Shown here piece by piece: positions 35,340 to 46,539 of a stretch of DNA of 64,000 nt. The notes beneath the pieces were generated by a model. The model saw only the letters and a program-made list of their open reading frames with translations, did no database searches and had not been told where the DNA came from. How positions within the stretch are numbered: the stretch's first letter is position 1; each line of letters opens with the position of its first letter. The translations under genes and the position numbers were made by a program. The DNA is from Corbicula japonica (Eukaryota > Mollusca > Bivalvia > Venerida > Cyrenidae): positions 248,001 to 312,000 of the forward strand of contig JAZAYU010000038.1 in assembly GCA_038501625.1 (NCBI GenBank). Direction: 5' to 3'.

Positions 35340-36560
35340 TATAATGTGGTATCTTAATATTTCTCTTTAAGTTTACTTTAATTTTGCGTATTTCGCACTA
35401 GGGAAAATTTGCGATCTCAAACTCCGCCGAAATCAAACCGTTACATGTATATTATCTTTTTTATGAGACTAATGAAACTGCACAAATTTTCTGTGCCTAC
35501 ATGTCACATAATGTCTTTTGCGCAAAATAAATGATACCACAGTAAAAATTACATTAAGATTTCTAACAAAAGATAATATCATGTTTAGGCTTAAAGTTTA
35601 AGTTGTAAGTTATCTTTAACATTATCATTCATGCAAAAAAGAACACTTTTCCTTTCTTCTTTTAGGCTGCGCGGGAAGGCTGTGTTTTGTGAGTGTGATT
35701 CTTGATAGGCATATTGCACTGTCTTGTTTTTAATAAAAAGATAATAAAAATTGATTCTTTATCGAATTTACATTTTGTATTTTGGTGTGTTTTTCTGATT
35801 TAGACGTAACCACAGAAGAACAAATGCGCGTATTTCATAAAAGGCACCCAAAAGATGGTAAATGAGCCAGTTTAAACATCTTATGAAACTTTGAGCGTGA
35901 CAGATAATAGATTGATGAATTATATCAGAAGTGATTGCAAAACAGTCATAAACAAACAATACTGTACAAAACAAGTCAGTAGCTGTTAAATACAAGATAC
36001 ATTCATTGTAAAACAATAGGAATTATGCTTTCAGTTCAAACATAATTTTGCAAGAAGGTAATTGATGATTTAAAACAGTGCATTGCAGGTGAGATCTTGA
36101 AACAGGGTATGCAGATAAACATCATTGAAACAATATAAGGGTACCATTAGTTTGTCCTAATCCCAAACTCTAGATGGGTAATCCTAACCTTTTTCTGACA
36201 ACAACAACAAAAGCAACAAGAACAAAAACAACAACAAAACAAACTCGATACCCGCAAAGTGACCACTTCAAATACTTAGAAAGAAATATATGATAAAGTT
36301 CAATACTTTTTAGTTTTCTTATTAAGTTATGTTGATATAAACTCAAAAAGTTTGTTTGAAAATTTATTGGCGTATATAAACAAAAGTCAATTCTCTTTCA
36401 GGTAAACCAGTATCAGATTCAACAGAATTGCTGCTATACGGGCAAGACTAGAAAGAATATCGTTAAAAATCTACAGGAAAAGAAGTTGTTTAGATGCTTC
36501 TGTTGTATAAACCAGAGGTACAAATAAACATAATTATTTAAACAAGGACACATTATACGA
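35340..36560. other. Intergenic stretch before the NYN gene
   Basis: AT-rich. A GCG..TTTCGC motif block at 35390-35440 is related to 18125-18205. An AAC-type microsatellite lies at 36196-36243. Near 36401 the word TTCTCTTTCAG could be a 3' splice site of a 5'-untranslated exon for the gene at 36585, but this is only suggestive. Confidence 0.4.
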
Positions 36561-36584
36561 AAGTAGAACAGAGTGGTGTACGAA

Positions 36585-38270
36585 ATGCAAGAATCATCAT
36601 TAACAAAAATGGCATATCATACACACATACTGGAAGATTTTAAATCAAATAGAAACACATTAATCAACAAGTCTCAACAGTTTAAAACACTCATTGATAA
36701 CAGTTGCCCACGGGCTGAACACTGCGAAAAGCTAATAGTTTCTAAAAGAAATCTTACAGAAAAAATTAATATCGATCACAAATCACATTTGAAGGACAAT
36801 ACCTATGTTATATTTGTACATGAAAATCAATTTACAAACTATATCAAAGAAAAACTAAGATGTCGAACATGGAAAATAAAAACTTTGCTGTGTAATGACT
36901 CAAGCCTTTGTAACGAACTGCGTCACGAATATACTGAACCTACAGAAACAGGTCTGAAGTACACTCATGTACATGTATGTAAAGAGTTAACACACACCGA
37001 TATTCAAGTAAATGGACAGAACGTTAGAAAACCTACGCGAACATTCAATAGTGTACAAATAGGTGAAGATGATCAGTATTGTCGTATACAAGTATCTAAA
37101 CGTAATGTTACGGATAACGAAAATTTGGAGCTTGCCCATGTGCATGTAACAGTAAGTCCGAATTTTAAGTTTACTAAGGTAGAATATTGTAACAATACAC
37201 ACCTTCAGTCTTTAGATGTTCCTGTATATGAACAGGAAGACAAAGGTTATGTTAAAATCTTGGAAAATCTGCGATACATGCATTTACCTGAATGTGAAAA
37301 CTTTAATAGTACACATGTTCATATATCCGAACACCGGGAACACACACATGTTCAGGTATGCGAAAATATGGTTCAATTGCTTAACTACTGTTTCTTTGAA
37401 AATGAGTTAATTGTCCCGAGGGGACATATAATTAACCGAACACCTGTCCAAGAAACAGATAAATTGTATGTACTCGTTGATGGCTGCAATGTAGGATATT
37501 ACAACAAGGATTCACAAACAGATTCTGATGGTTTTATATCAAACATTTATGAATGCGTAAAGTATCTAAAACGCATGATCAATGAATGGAACACGGACGT
37601 TACAATAAATATAATAATGCAAAGATGGCGGAAAGAGACAAGAGATTTATTCGAACGTCAGTGTTCAGATTTTCTGCCTAAAGAGAACATACAATGGGTA
37701 TTTACTTCAAACGAGGGGAAGTCCCAGGACGATCGTTATATACTGGAAATGGCAAAGGGAAGGAATGCTTTGATTGTTTCTAATGACAAATTCGATGACT
37801 TAGCACATGAAAAGAATAGAGCATGGAAACATGTTATCGATAATAGACTAATGAAGTATCAAATAACAGCATCTGATGAGGAACTTGACGAAAACAACAA
37901 ACTTACGTATACAAAATTTGAACTGAACGAAATATCCGAAAATATCTTCATGCATTACTTGAAAGTTGGATCACAACAACCAGCTGTTACAGAAGATTCT
38001 GGTTTCATTGAACAATTCAATAAAAAGAATAGAAAATACTATGTAAGCGGATACACCAACGAAACGACAGAAGAAGAAATCATTAAATATGTTCAAATAA
38101 GGGGCATACGTTTGAAGACGATAGATCTACAATTCTCTTCGCCAGGAAAAGTGAGCGTTCATTTAACTGTGATACGAACTCAAAACTGTGATTTATTATT
38201 AAAGTCTGAATTTTGGCCCCGCGGAATCATGTGCAAAATTTGGCACCATAAATTTAAAAATCTCCGTTAG
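36585..38270 (+). CDS. Regnase/ZC3H12-like NYN-domain ribonuclease with His-Val-His repeats
   Basis: 561 residues in one exon; a TAG lies in frame at 36564. ATG 36585 is the first start; ATG 36609 (AAAATGG) has better context. The NYN (PIN-like) domain spans about 295-425, with the family's acidic metal-binding site complete: DGCNVG (Asp299), QRWR, SQDDRYILEMA (Asp382, Asp383) and IVSNDKFDDL (Asp401). This matches the MCPIP/Regnase, N4BP1 and KHNYN RNase group, which cleave structured or foreign RNA. No CCCH finger or KH domain is visible. Residues 70-260 form three to four imperfect repeats of about 57 residues, marked by THVHV (127), AHVHV (184) and THVHI (243), with a weaker YVIFV near 73. 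Residues 482-555 (YYVSGYTNETTEEEI to WPRGIMCKIW) look like a small RRM-like domain of the type found with retroelement or RNA-binding proteins (less sure). The frame is fully open and codons are AT-rich like the surroundings. An RNA-decay or innate defence role is inference. Confidence 0.85.
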   Translation: MQESSLTKMAYHTHILEDFKSNRNTLINKSQQFKTLIDNSCPRAEHCEKLIVSKRNLTEKINIDHKSHLKDNTYVIFVHENQFTNYIKEKLRCRTWKIKTLLCNDSSLCNELRHEYTEPTETGLKYTHVHVCKELTHTDIQVNGQNVRKPTRTFNSVQIGEDDQYCRIQVSKRNVTDNENLELAHVHVTVSPNFKFTKVEYCNNTHLQSLDVPVYEQEDKGYVKILENLRYMHLPECENFNSTHVHISEHREHTHVQVCENMVQLLNYCFFENELIVPRGHIINRTPVQETDKLYVLVDGCNVGYYNKDSQTDSDGFISNIYECVKYLKRMINEWNTDVTINIIMQRWRKETRDLFERQCSDFLPKENIQWVFTSNEGKSQDDRYILEMAKGRNALIVSNDKFDDLAHEKNRAWKHVIDNRLMKYQITASDEELDENNKLTYTKFELNEISENIFMHYLKVGSQQPAVTEDSGFIEQFNKKNRKYYVSGYTNETTEEEIIKYVQIRGIRLKTIDLQFSSPGKVSVHLTVIRTQNCDLLLKSEFWPRGIMCKIWHHKFKNLR

Positions 38271-38409
38271 ATTATGCTTATTGAAACTTTATACTGTAGA
38301 TAAAATTAACTTTGGTTGCCATGTAAACTGGCACGTTTCTAAATATAAAAACATACGCTTCTATGTTCTTTTACAAGACTTCCTTAGAAACATTTTGACT
38401 TCTATTTAA

Positions 38410-39255
38410 TCACTTACCACCGTCTTGCAAACACAATGGTTCTCGTGGCAATGCGATCAACTGTAAAAGGGTTTATCACCAATCGTGACGATCGCTGTAG
38501 AACTTTGTAGCTTTTCATTTGAAATTGCAGACAAATGATATTTTAGGATAACGTTCTTAGGATAAACCTTTTGACTTAAGATTGTAAATGGTTAGTATCT
38601 CCATTAAACAAATCATCAAGATATCTCGAAGTGATCTTTAAAGGGGGGGAGTAATAATGTCTTCTTGTCCCGGCTAGCTCAGTTGGTTGCGTCGCAGGAA
38701 TTGCAGGGCTAGGTGCTGTCGCCGTGACGGTGCAGGTTCGCTCCCAGCTAGAGGCACTATCATTTGAAATTCACATAAGCGCTATTTTTGCAGTGTGGCG
38801 GCCGTAAAAAGTATCCCCGTACATTTAGTCAGTACTCTGTTATCAGTAAATTAACCCGTCACCCGATGTCAAGCAGGGCTATCCGATCAACCTTTATTGG
38901 GTTTGTCCCGGCCAGCTCGGTTGGATGCGTCGCAGAATTGCAGGGCTAGACGCTGACGCCGTGATGGTGCTGGTTCGCTCCCAGCTAGAGGCACTATCAG
39001 TCTTGATGTTCGATAGAAATAGATAACAAAGAGCACTATTAAAACAGATCAGCAACAAGGGGTGCACATTAGTCCACATGCCTATTACACTTTATTTTAA
39101 ATAGAGGTACTATATATTGAACAAAAATATTTTTCAGTAAGAATAAGAGCGACTAGTTCAGGTCATTAGCAAGTTTTTTAGGTAAAATTATCATCAGAAA
39201 CATCTGAAAAATAAAGATATTTAGTTTCTCTAAAAACGTTCATTCAATGAGGTTC
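38410..39255 (-). pseudogene. Decayed Penelope-like RT fragment split by SINEs
   Basis: Reads on the minus strand and aligns in order to the copy at 48.7-49.7 kb. 38420-38520 matches the region around 48700-48790, 38585-38640 matches the YLDDLL catalytic segment near 49330-49385, 39045-39140 matches the segment for GIPMGTNCAP and ADLF near 49455-49560, and 39220-39250 matches 49665-49700. About 550 bp between the first two blocks is missing. A SINE pair (38655-39000) is inserted. Multiple stops; dead. Confidence 0.7.
38655..39000 (+). mobile_element. Tandem pair of tRNA-derived SINE heads with body
   Basis: Head 1 (38667-38757) and head 2 (38905-38998) read in the same direction. Each starts GTCCCGGCYAGCTC and has GCAGGTTCGCTCC or its variant as B box, ending CTAGAGGCACTATCA. 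Between them is a body with GTGTGGCGGCCGTAAAA. The pair interrupts the Penelope-like relic, so it is younger. The same head and body occur inverted at 17.1-17.6 and 26.2-26.8 kb. Confidence 0.7.
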
Positions 39256-39389
39256 ACCTATTGAAATTACGAACTCTCAAACAAATGGGAGTGTAGTGTG
39301 AAATCGAACACAAAAGTAAAGAATCTACTGTTTAAAACAGACATAATTTTCTGGCGAATTAACTCCTTTATATCAGCAAACATATTGTT

Positions 39390-39780
39390 AATGCAAACAC
39401 AGAACTTTAAAGGACAGTAAACAAAAATGGGCAGGTCTTCGCTCAGCTTTCCGAGAGCAGAGCATGTTTAAATAAGCAGGAAAGCGTTGGTAAGAAAACA
39501 ATTAATGAAAGAAAATACTAGAGGCCCTTAGTTCGCTATCATGATTTCGATAGGTGCTTCATACAATCCTCAATTATCACCGTCACTTTCCTGGAAGCGA
39601 ATATATAAGCAAATGTATTAGCTCTACGTGTAGAGATATAAACTAAGCGTGGGTAGCATTATTGATTACTTTGTTGCAAGCATTTTATTTGGCTGTTACT
39701 TTAGCGTTTTATTTGGCTTTAACGAATGGATTTAGAGATCTGACTTTTGTTTTCTTTCAATTTGTAAAGTAAATTATAAT
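39390..39780. repeat. Copy of the 16.2-16.5 kb Penelope-associated sequence
   Basis: Aligns to 16170-16550 (AATGCAAACACAGA, AATGGGYAGGT, AGCAAATRTATYAGCTCTAC, AGCATTTTATTTGG). It lies next to the relic at 38.4-39.25 kb. Confidence 0.55.
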
Positions 39781-39869
39781 TTTAAAATTACTCGTTATTC
39801 GGCCGCAGAGGACTTTTAAATAGAAAAACAGGAAACTGTAAAAGGTACCAAATAAGACATATGAAATTA

Positions 39870-39975
39870 TTGCAGGCTTGGTTTGATTGGGCCAGTTCAT
39901 GGGCAGAAATGGAAATGCATATTTCATGTACTGCCCACGTCCTTATAGACCTGGGTTGAGCAAAACTAGGTTTTT
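39870..39975. repeat. Short dispersed repeat, partner at 54.76 kb
   Basis: GGCTYGGTTTGATTG, GGCAG..TGGAAATGC, and CTGGGTTGAGC are shared in order with 54755-54850. Family unknown. Confidence 0.6.
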
Positions 39976-40681
39976 ACACAAGAAAACAGTAAGCTACAGT
40001 TGTACTTTTGGACATAGTCGGGGCAATGAAGCCAGAACTAACAATACAGTCCTACCTGTGCTAAATACTAGCTGAATTAAGAGATCACCCGAGGATAAAG
40101 ACCGCTTTTTGTCCCATTGACTGACTTAATGAACAATTAATGAAAAAGAAGACCAGTGTTATTATCTGTTTAACTGGATTTTTTTTTTCAATGCAGTATG
40201 ACAATCGACGCAGTTGTAAAGTGACTCGTGAATCTATATAAATTAAACATTTACCTGTAAACAAGTTCATTTGCTTTCAAATACCTATTTTGGGCTTTCG
40301 TCTGAGAAGTCTTTGAAGACAGTTAGACTTACATGAAACATGTCAGCTTTCATTTTTCCATTTTGTATAGCTTCGGATATTGTTTAGCAACCCTAAGCTA
40401 AAAATTATCATGAAGATATACTTTATCGGCGTTTTATTTTGTGCATTTTACGTCCACAAAAATACGTATGCTTTGTTTCTCAGATTCTATTTTGTTTAAT
40501 TTCCCTTGTATTGGGTCAACACATTCTGTTATCTGGGACCTTAAGAGCAATTCATGGAATGGTATTAATCAGAAAATGATGCATTGATGGTACAATTTAG
40601 ATATTTAGTTTCTCTAAAACTGGGGTAAGGAGGTATGGAAAGTAAAATACCTTTCCATTACTGCCCTCGCATAGGCTCAAT
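39976..40681. other. Non-coding stretch, nothing recognised
   Basis: AT-rich. The frames at 39887-40075 and 40085-40270 lack domains. Confidence 0.45.
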
Positions 40682-41600
40682 TAAACTGAGCCTGCAATAT
40701 TTCATATTTGTCTATACCCTTTCCTTCAGAAACTTAACTGGTTCATGTGTACTGAATATTGAATGATCTGTTTAAGGTAGTAGTCTACTGATTTGAAAGA
40801 ATAGAGTTCTAACGGCAGATGCGTAATCACTGTAACAGTTGCTGCAGAATGATAACCGGCCATTCAGACAACGAACACAGGCAGAATACTATTCCTACAC
40901 GCCAGTAACAGATTTTTTGCGTATACAAACTTCCTTATGTGTTTTTTTTTTTGTTTTCTACCAAAGATCCGGATTCTTAATCTGTTTTTTAACGAATCCA
41001 GTACTTTTTTCTTGGATACGTAATGGTTATACACATTCAGCAGACTCTAGCTGGATTAATGTTTCGCGTCATATTTGTATATCTAGTCTCAAAACTGCTG
41101 ACAGAGAAAAAATATGATAATTTTTTTACCGCTCCCCTCCCCCTTAATTAGAATGTGACATCTTTAATTATAACTTGACACGATATCGTGAAATAAGTTT
41201 TGTGTAATAGGTACAGTTTTGTATTGTAATAAAAAGAATAGAAATGTAAGCAGGAGGATTGTGTTTTATTGATACAAGTATTACAGTATTTGCCATACGG
41301 GAATAATTTGAGAGGGTTAAAACATTTGTAGAATTTTAATAGAAAACAACTACATTAGGTAGACTTTTTGTTTAATTAACAAAAAGGAAGTAAATTAAAG
41401 CTCATGAATAATGAATCATACTTGTCTAATCGTTTTAATTGTGTTACTTGTAGGATGGAAGTGCATGAATCAGCGAGTTATATTATATTGTGATGTTAAT
41501 GTTTGTTTTTTTTTTCTAATGGGATGGGCGCGGAATAGCGACTTTGTTTTTTTCTCCTTCAATGTAATTTTTTTTGTGGGGGGGGGGGGGGCGAAAAAGG
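40682..41600. repeat. Duplicated non-coding block, partner at 33.3-34.25 kb
   Basis: See 33297-34250. Ends in a poly-G tract (41577-41591) with no counterpart in the partner. Confidence 0.8.
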
Positions 41601-42163
41601 GAGGGGACATGTTAATCCGTTTTCCTATTTAAGTATCGTTTTTTCTTCTTGAACTTTTTTTGAAATCAGGTCCACAAAAAACAACATGATAATAATATAT
41701 GACACAATAATTGGTTATTGGCATACAGTAGCAACTTAGCAAGTAATCAAAGGGGAAAGTGTTCAAAAAATAAAACGGATAATAGCAGCGGTTTGACAAA
41801 AACACTTAAGGTAAACAGCCTACATATCATGTGTTCAAGAGGTTATATTCACAGGCATTACATATACATGTACATCATGTGGTGATTTTATAATTCACTA
41901 AGACAAATAAACTATAAGTATAAACATAAAAACCAAATAAGTATTCAGTATGAGCAAAATATGACACACATCGAAGAAAAAACAGAAAAGTTGTTTACTA
42001 TTCATATTATTACAATTCGGCGATACCTTAGCATAGTAAGGCCGCCTGTATTGTTCAACAGTGTGCATGATGTAGAGCTATTTAGAAAACGAAGAAAGTG
42101 GTTTTATCGAAAAACGAAAGTAAAGCCATTCATTCTTTCTTTTTATTATTTATAATTAGAGCG
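41601..42163. other. Non-coding stretch, nothing recognised
   Basis: AT-rich DNA between the duplicated block and the element at 42168. Confidence 0.45.
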
Positions 42164-42167
42164 TTAT

Positions 42168-43411
42168 GGGCTGTTTCAAAAAAAATGGCTGGTTTTGGTT
42201 TTCCTGTTATAAAAATGTACAACAAATAGTTACATACATTTTCCTGCTTTGCAGAGGTGTCTCATCATGCCCTTTAAAGACTTGTAAAGTTTCATCAAAA
42301 TAGCACTATCCGTTAAAAATATTCTAAAATAAAGGGCAAAAAATGTCAGGATTGTGACAAAAAAGTGTGACACTTTTCAAAATCACATTTGTTCAGACCA
42401 TTATTTTACAAAAAGCTTGAGTAAAGACAAGTTTTAGTGTTGTTTTAGTTAAAGGTGCATTTATTAGGCATCAAATAATGATAAAATTAAGCATATTCTA
42501 CCTAAAGTATTCAAAATATATGCTATTAAGTCAAGCGTGGTAGATTAGAAAATACCTCAAGAAAATCAATACCTCTTTGCTTTAAAAATTTATAGGACTT
42601 TTAAGATTTATAGTACATAAGAAATGTTTTGTGTATCATTAAGTTCCATGTTTCTAGATGCAATAATTATAATATTATCACCTCTATTGAAATTTTATTT
42701 GTCTGCAGCTCCCTTCAGGGAATGTCAGCTAAATTTGTCAGGAGTGTGACATTATGCACATATTGCAATATTCTGTCAACATATCTTTTACATGAAAACA
42801 AGAGCATGTATTTTCCTAGAAGTCTATGTTATGTTTTGTTAAATTGTGACAAACAGGAATGGCCTTAGTGAAACATTTTTGAGTACACTGCACTTATGTT
42901 GTTGTCAGGAGTGTGAAACACTTTTTCAACAATATGAATTTTTTATCTTTATGCGATACCACAAGTTCAAAAGCACTTATATTTGATACTTCAACATGTA
43001 TTTTAACAGAAATACACATTTAAATCATAAGAAACTGTATTACTTGTTTTTTAAGCACATAAATTAAAATTCTTTGATTTATTTAATATAGGTCAATAAA
43101 GCTCCATAAAATTTTTATTCTGCCACATATGGGTATAACTTGATTGATTGTGATCACTGAAAAGACTGTACAAACATATGGACCAACCAGTTTGGACTTT
43201 TTATGAACTTAAATTCTTTACATTTTTTTCACTTCACTTGCCATTTTTCAAATGACAATATCTCAGCAACCAGTTGACCGATTTCAAAAATCTTTCAGTT
43301 TTGTACTCAGTTTCAATAAGCAATAATTTCAGAATAACAAGTTTCGAATTCGAACGAACTTGAATTTTTCACTATTTTTTCACTTTTCCAGCCATTTTTT
43401 TTAAACAGCCC
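42168..43411. mobile_element. 1.24 kb TIR element with TTAT target duplication
   Basis: The left end GGGCTGTTTCAAAAAAAATG and the right end (TTTTTTTTAAACAGCCC) are inverted over about 24 bp with one mismatch, reaching GGCTGG inward. TTAT flanks both sides (42164-42167 and 43412-43415). The interior repeats GTCAGGAGTGTGA or near variants at about 42350, 42736 and 42904. It also has AGTGTGACACTTTT. No long frame, so non-autonomous or a decayed remnant. Confidence 0.8.
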
Positions 43412-43415
43412 TTAT

Positions 43416-44081
43416 TTAAATTTCTACAATGTGACGTACTACGGAATGCACCTGCGCGATCGAATATCGAGTACATGGTTACTCACTGGAACGTTGAGGT
43501 TAGCGGTAGTCAATCATCAATGGATCGATTTGTTTTGACGACGGCAAAAGGAAACATTAGGATTATACAGGAAAATGTTTAAATAAAATCTAATTGTTGG
43601 CGTGGAAATTCATTATTTCCTTTACGAATATGGCTGTTTCCAAGTAAGTAGTATGATTTATTGTTTAACAGTTCTTTAAATTTGAGAATATTAGGTCTAG
43701 CTAAGTACATTTTGGAATATCTTTCATTCTTTTGGTACAAAATATAGATCACTTTATTCAGTGATGGTACATGTACTCGTCGTGGGGGTCGTCGGAATCA
43801 AAGTACATGCACAAACGTTGCTCAAATGGAATGAAATTTTGAGCCCAGCGCAAAGTTTCAATAGGTTACCTATGCTTACCAGTTCTATAAATAATGAAAT
43901 AAACTGGTCTGAAGGTCACTTGGTAAAATTTTCATGTAATCTTCGAATGATATGTTTGAAAATGCGGTAATTAATTCCTTTTTATTATTCCATGACCGAG
44001 TTTGACCAAATGTGTAGGAGCTGGTCTGTTAGTATTTGTTTGACTAATTTATGCGCGTTATATAAGGTTATTTCAAAATGG
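43416..44081. other. Non-coding stretch, nothing recognised
   Basis: No domain in the frame at 43761-43970. Low-copy-looking sequence between two mobile elements. Confidence 0.4.
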
Positions 44082-46330
44082 TTAAGCCAAATAATTATGT
44101 GAGTTACCAGTGTTATCCAAAATACTTTTAACATATTGCTCCCACGAAAATCTTACGTTTGACTTCAACATATACACATAGCATAATCGCGAAAGTTTCA
44201 TTTCATTTGCCCAAACTTTAATCATGCGACTTTTGAATAAAATTTTGATCGAGAAACGGCCAAGTTCTGCATATAACATATATATAGGTGTTGAAATTTT
44301 ACTAAAGAAATCAGTGTTTTTCCGTTCGATATTGTCTACATTTTCAACCCCCACCATATCTCACTATTGTATGAAAGTATCGGCGAAATAGTCTATTAAG
44401 ATAGTTTCAGTTGTAAATCAATAGGCAAATCACGGTTATATATTCTAGTGTACAGAATGTGCATATCTTTTAATTATTAGTTTGTTCTGCAATAGACTTT
44501 TAAGCATTTAAAAAACTTCCACTTCATGAGAATATCAGACCCAAATATGTATATTCTTTTGCCATTTAAAGAATTGTTCCTTTTAGATAAAACTTATATT
44601 TTTCCAGCTCCTTTGTACCAAATACCATCACTTTTGTTTTATTCATATTTATCTGTAACTTCCAAAACTTGCAATAATCTAAGAAATCATTGAGAAGATT
44701 TTGGAACGATTCTTGTATTGATCTTCACTCATTAATACAGTATCATGTGCATATACCAATTCATACAGCTTGACTTAAATATAATATAATAAAAGTAAAG
44801 AACAAATTCTGCTGCAGGGTTTTTTTGTTGAAGATAGTCCTCAAGATCATTAAGGTAGAGGGCAAAAAAAATTGGCGGCAAATTCACTCCTTGTCTCAAA
44901 CCATTAGGGCTTGTGAAAAAGGGGAAATGCAGTTGTAAGCAGAAACACGCGATTTTATATTAGCATACATATTAAAAATAACCTTGAGTAATTTTGCTAG
45001 TTATACCATTTGGATTAAATTGTTGAACCCCCCTCCATACGTTATCAAGAGCACAACTAAAATCTATGTACGAGACGAATATTTTTTACGTAGGCGCCTT
45101 ACATTATCTACAATAAATGTAAGCGCAAAACATGATCGGTTGTAAAGTATTTAATATGCCAAAATCCGGCTAGATTTTTTAAGAATAGCATTATCGCCAA
45201 AACAATTAGTAATTCTATCATTAGTTTTAGATATACAAAGTTTAGACAACTAAGGATACTAATTGGTCTGTAATTGTCAGGGTTTATTGACGGGCTCTTC
45301 CTTTCAAAAATTGGCTTTACAGTACCAACTAGACTAGGGTCGGGCAATTGACCCAAATCAAGTGTAAAAAAGTGAAATATGCATATTAGGAATCGCCACA
45401 CTCACAAAACACAGCCTCCCAACGCAGCAAAAAAAAAGAAGAGAGGAAAAGAGAGCATGTTCTTATAAGTATGTCAATAAATAAGACAATTGAAAAAAAT
45501 AAGACGCCACAAACAATTAACGCCATAGGTTAAAAGTAGAATGTAAAGAAGAATCATAAGTTGTTTTGTACTTTATATATAATATAATATTCATTTAAAT
45601 TACGTCTCGTGGAGATGAGACCTTAGATTTTTTACATTTTGAAATTTCGATATCTGTGATTTGTTCGTTAAGTACTTCTAAATTGTGTTGCCGAAAGTCC
45701 AAAAAATCTTCATTGATTTGCTGTTGGTGTTCATCCGAATTATTAGCGCCAATAAAGTAATTGTAATAAGCATTAATACTAGGTTGTTTCGACGCGTCTT
45801 TAGGTTTGACAGAATTTAATATTTTTCAATAATCTTTTGAATTTTTTATATATATCTGTCTTAAGTTTCGTTCGTTTTCAAATTTATCTTTGTTTATATA
45901 CGTATTCAACACCTATAATGCTTAATCGCGCGTGCAAGTTTTCTGTATTGATCCTTGTTATGTGTCATGTATTGTTTACGTGCCACGTGATATTTATGTC
46001 TGGCCTTTTTGCAATGGGGTCCAAACCAGGGTTTGTTTTTGTTGTTATTATAATTTATATTGTTATATTAGGATCAATCTTTTTGCTTAGCTGAAAAAGA
46101 TCTACGGGCCAACGAATAGAATAGTGACGCAATTTGTTCAGATATGCAGTAGTTAAGTTTCGACTTTGAAGTAGAAGGATTTTGAATATAGTCAATATTC
46201 CTTATAATTTCATTTATATTGCATTGACACATTTTTTAGAAAATTATCTTGTTTTTCGGTTTTCCATCTTCGGGGCTTATCGTCTGCTTGATTTTTGGTA
46301 TTATCTGGGTAGATTTTAAGTCATCAAATC
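44082..46330 (-). pseudogene. LINE (non-LTR retrotransposon) ORF2 relic, CR1/Jockey-like
   Basis: Read down the minus strand, the parts come in the right order for a LINE polyprotein. First is a basic linker with KPWFGPHCKKARHKYH (near 46010) and a KILNS-type segment (near 45830). Next is the RT start with PDNYRPISILSCLN (45290-45250) and a DHVLRL/LF segment. A RQG-like motif follows (NGLRQGVN near 44900), then the catalytic box as YAHDTVLM (near 44740; usual YADD), CKFWKLQINMNKTKVMVFG (near 44640), and a C-terminal piece with AELGRFSIKI and YVKSILDN (44357-44082). Stops and frameshifts are scattered and the endonuclease end is missing. A non-LINE piece (45370-45600) interrupts it. Confidence 0.8.
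45370..45600. repeat. Penelope-like 3' end relic inside the LINE
   Basis: 45370-45540 matches 47610-47760: ATATGCATATYAGGAATCGC, ACACAGC, AAGAAGAGAGGAA, and GACGCCACAAACAATTAA in order. This is the far non-coding end of the Penelope-like element on the minus strand. Confidence 0.6.
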
Positions 46331-46539
46331 AAGCAATTTGACGCATGTGCATCAAAATGAACTATTAAAAGAACTTGAGGAAATAAACTTCATTTGGATG
46401 TGATTCCAGATTGGACATCATAAAATTCATTTGTTGTGAAGAATTCGGATGTTTCTAGAGGGATGTATTTTTAACGAATATTAAGTCAAATGTTAAATAT
46501 GCAGATACTTTCTTTTTGATTTTTAACCAAAACACAAAG

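Noticed and set aside
36573..36584. GTG at 36573 as start of the NYN gene
   Set aside because: A eukaryotic nuclear gene would start at ATG; 36585 is the first one after the in-frame stop at 36564, with 36609 as alternative.
45837..46094. Plus-strand frame of 85 codons
   Set aside because: Shadow of the LINE linker region, which reads convincingly on the minus strand.
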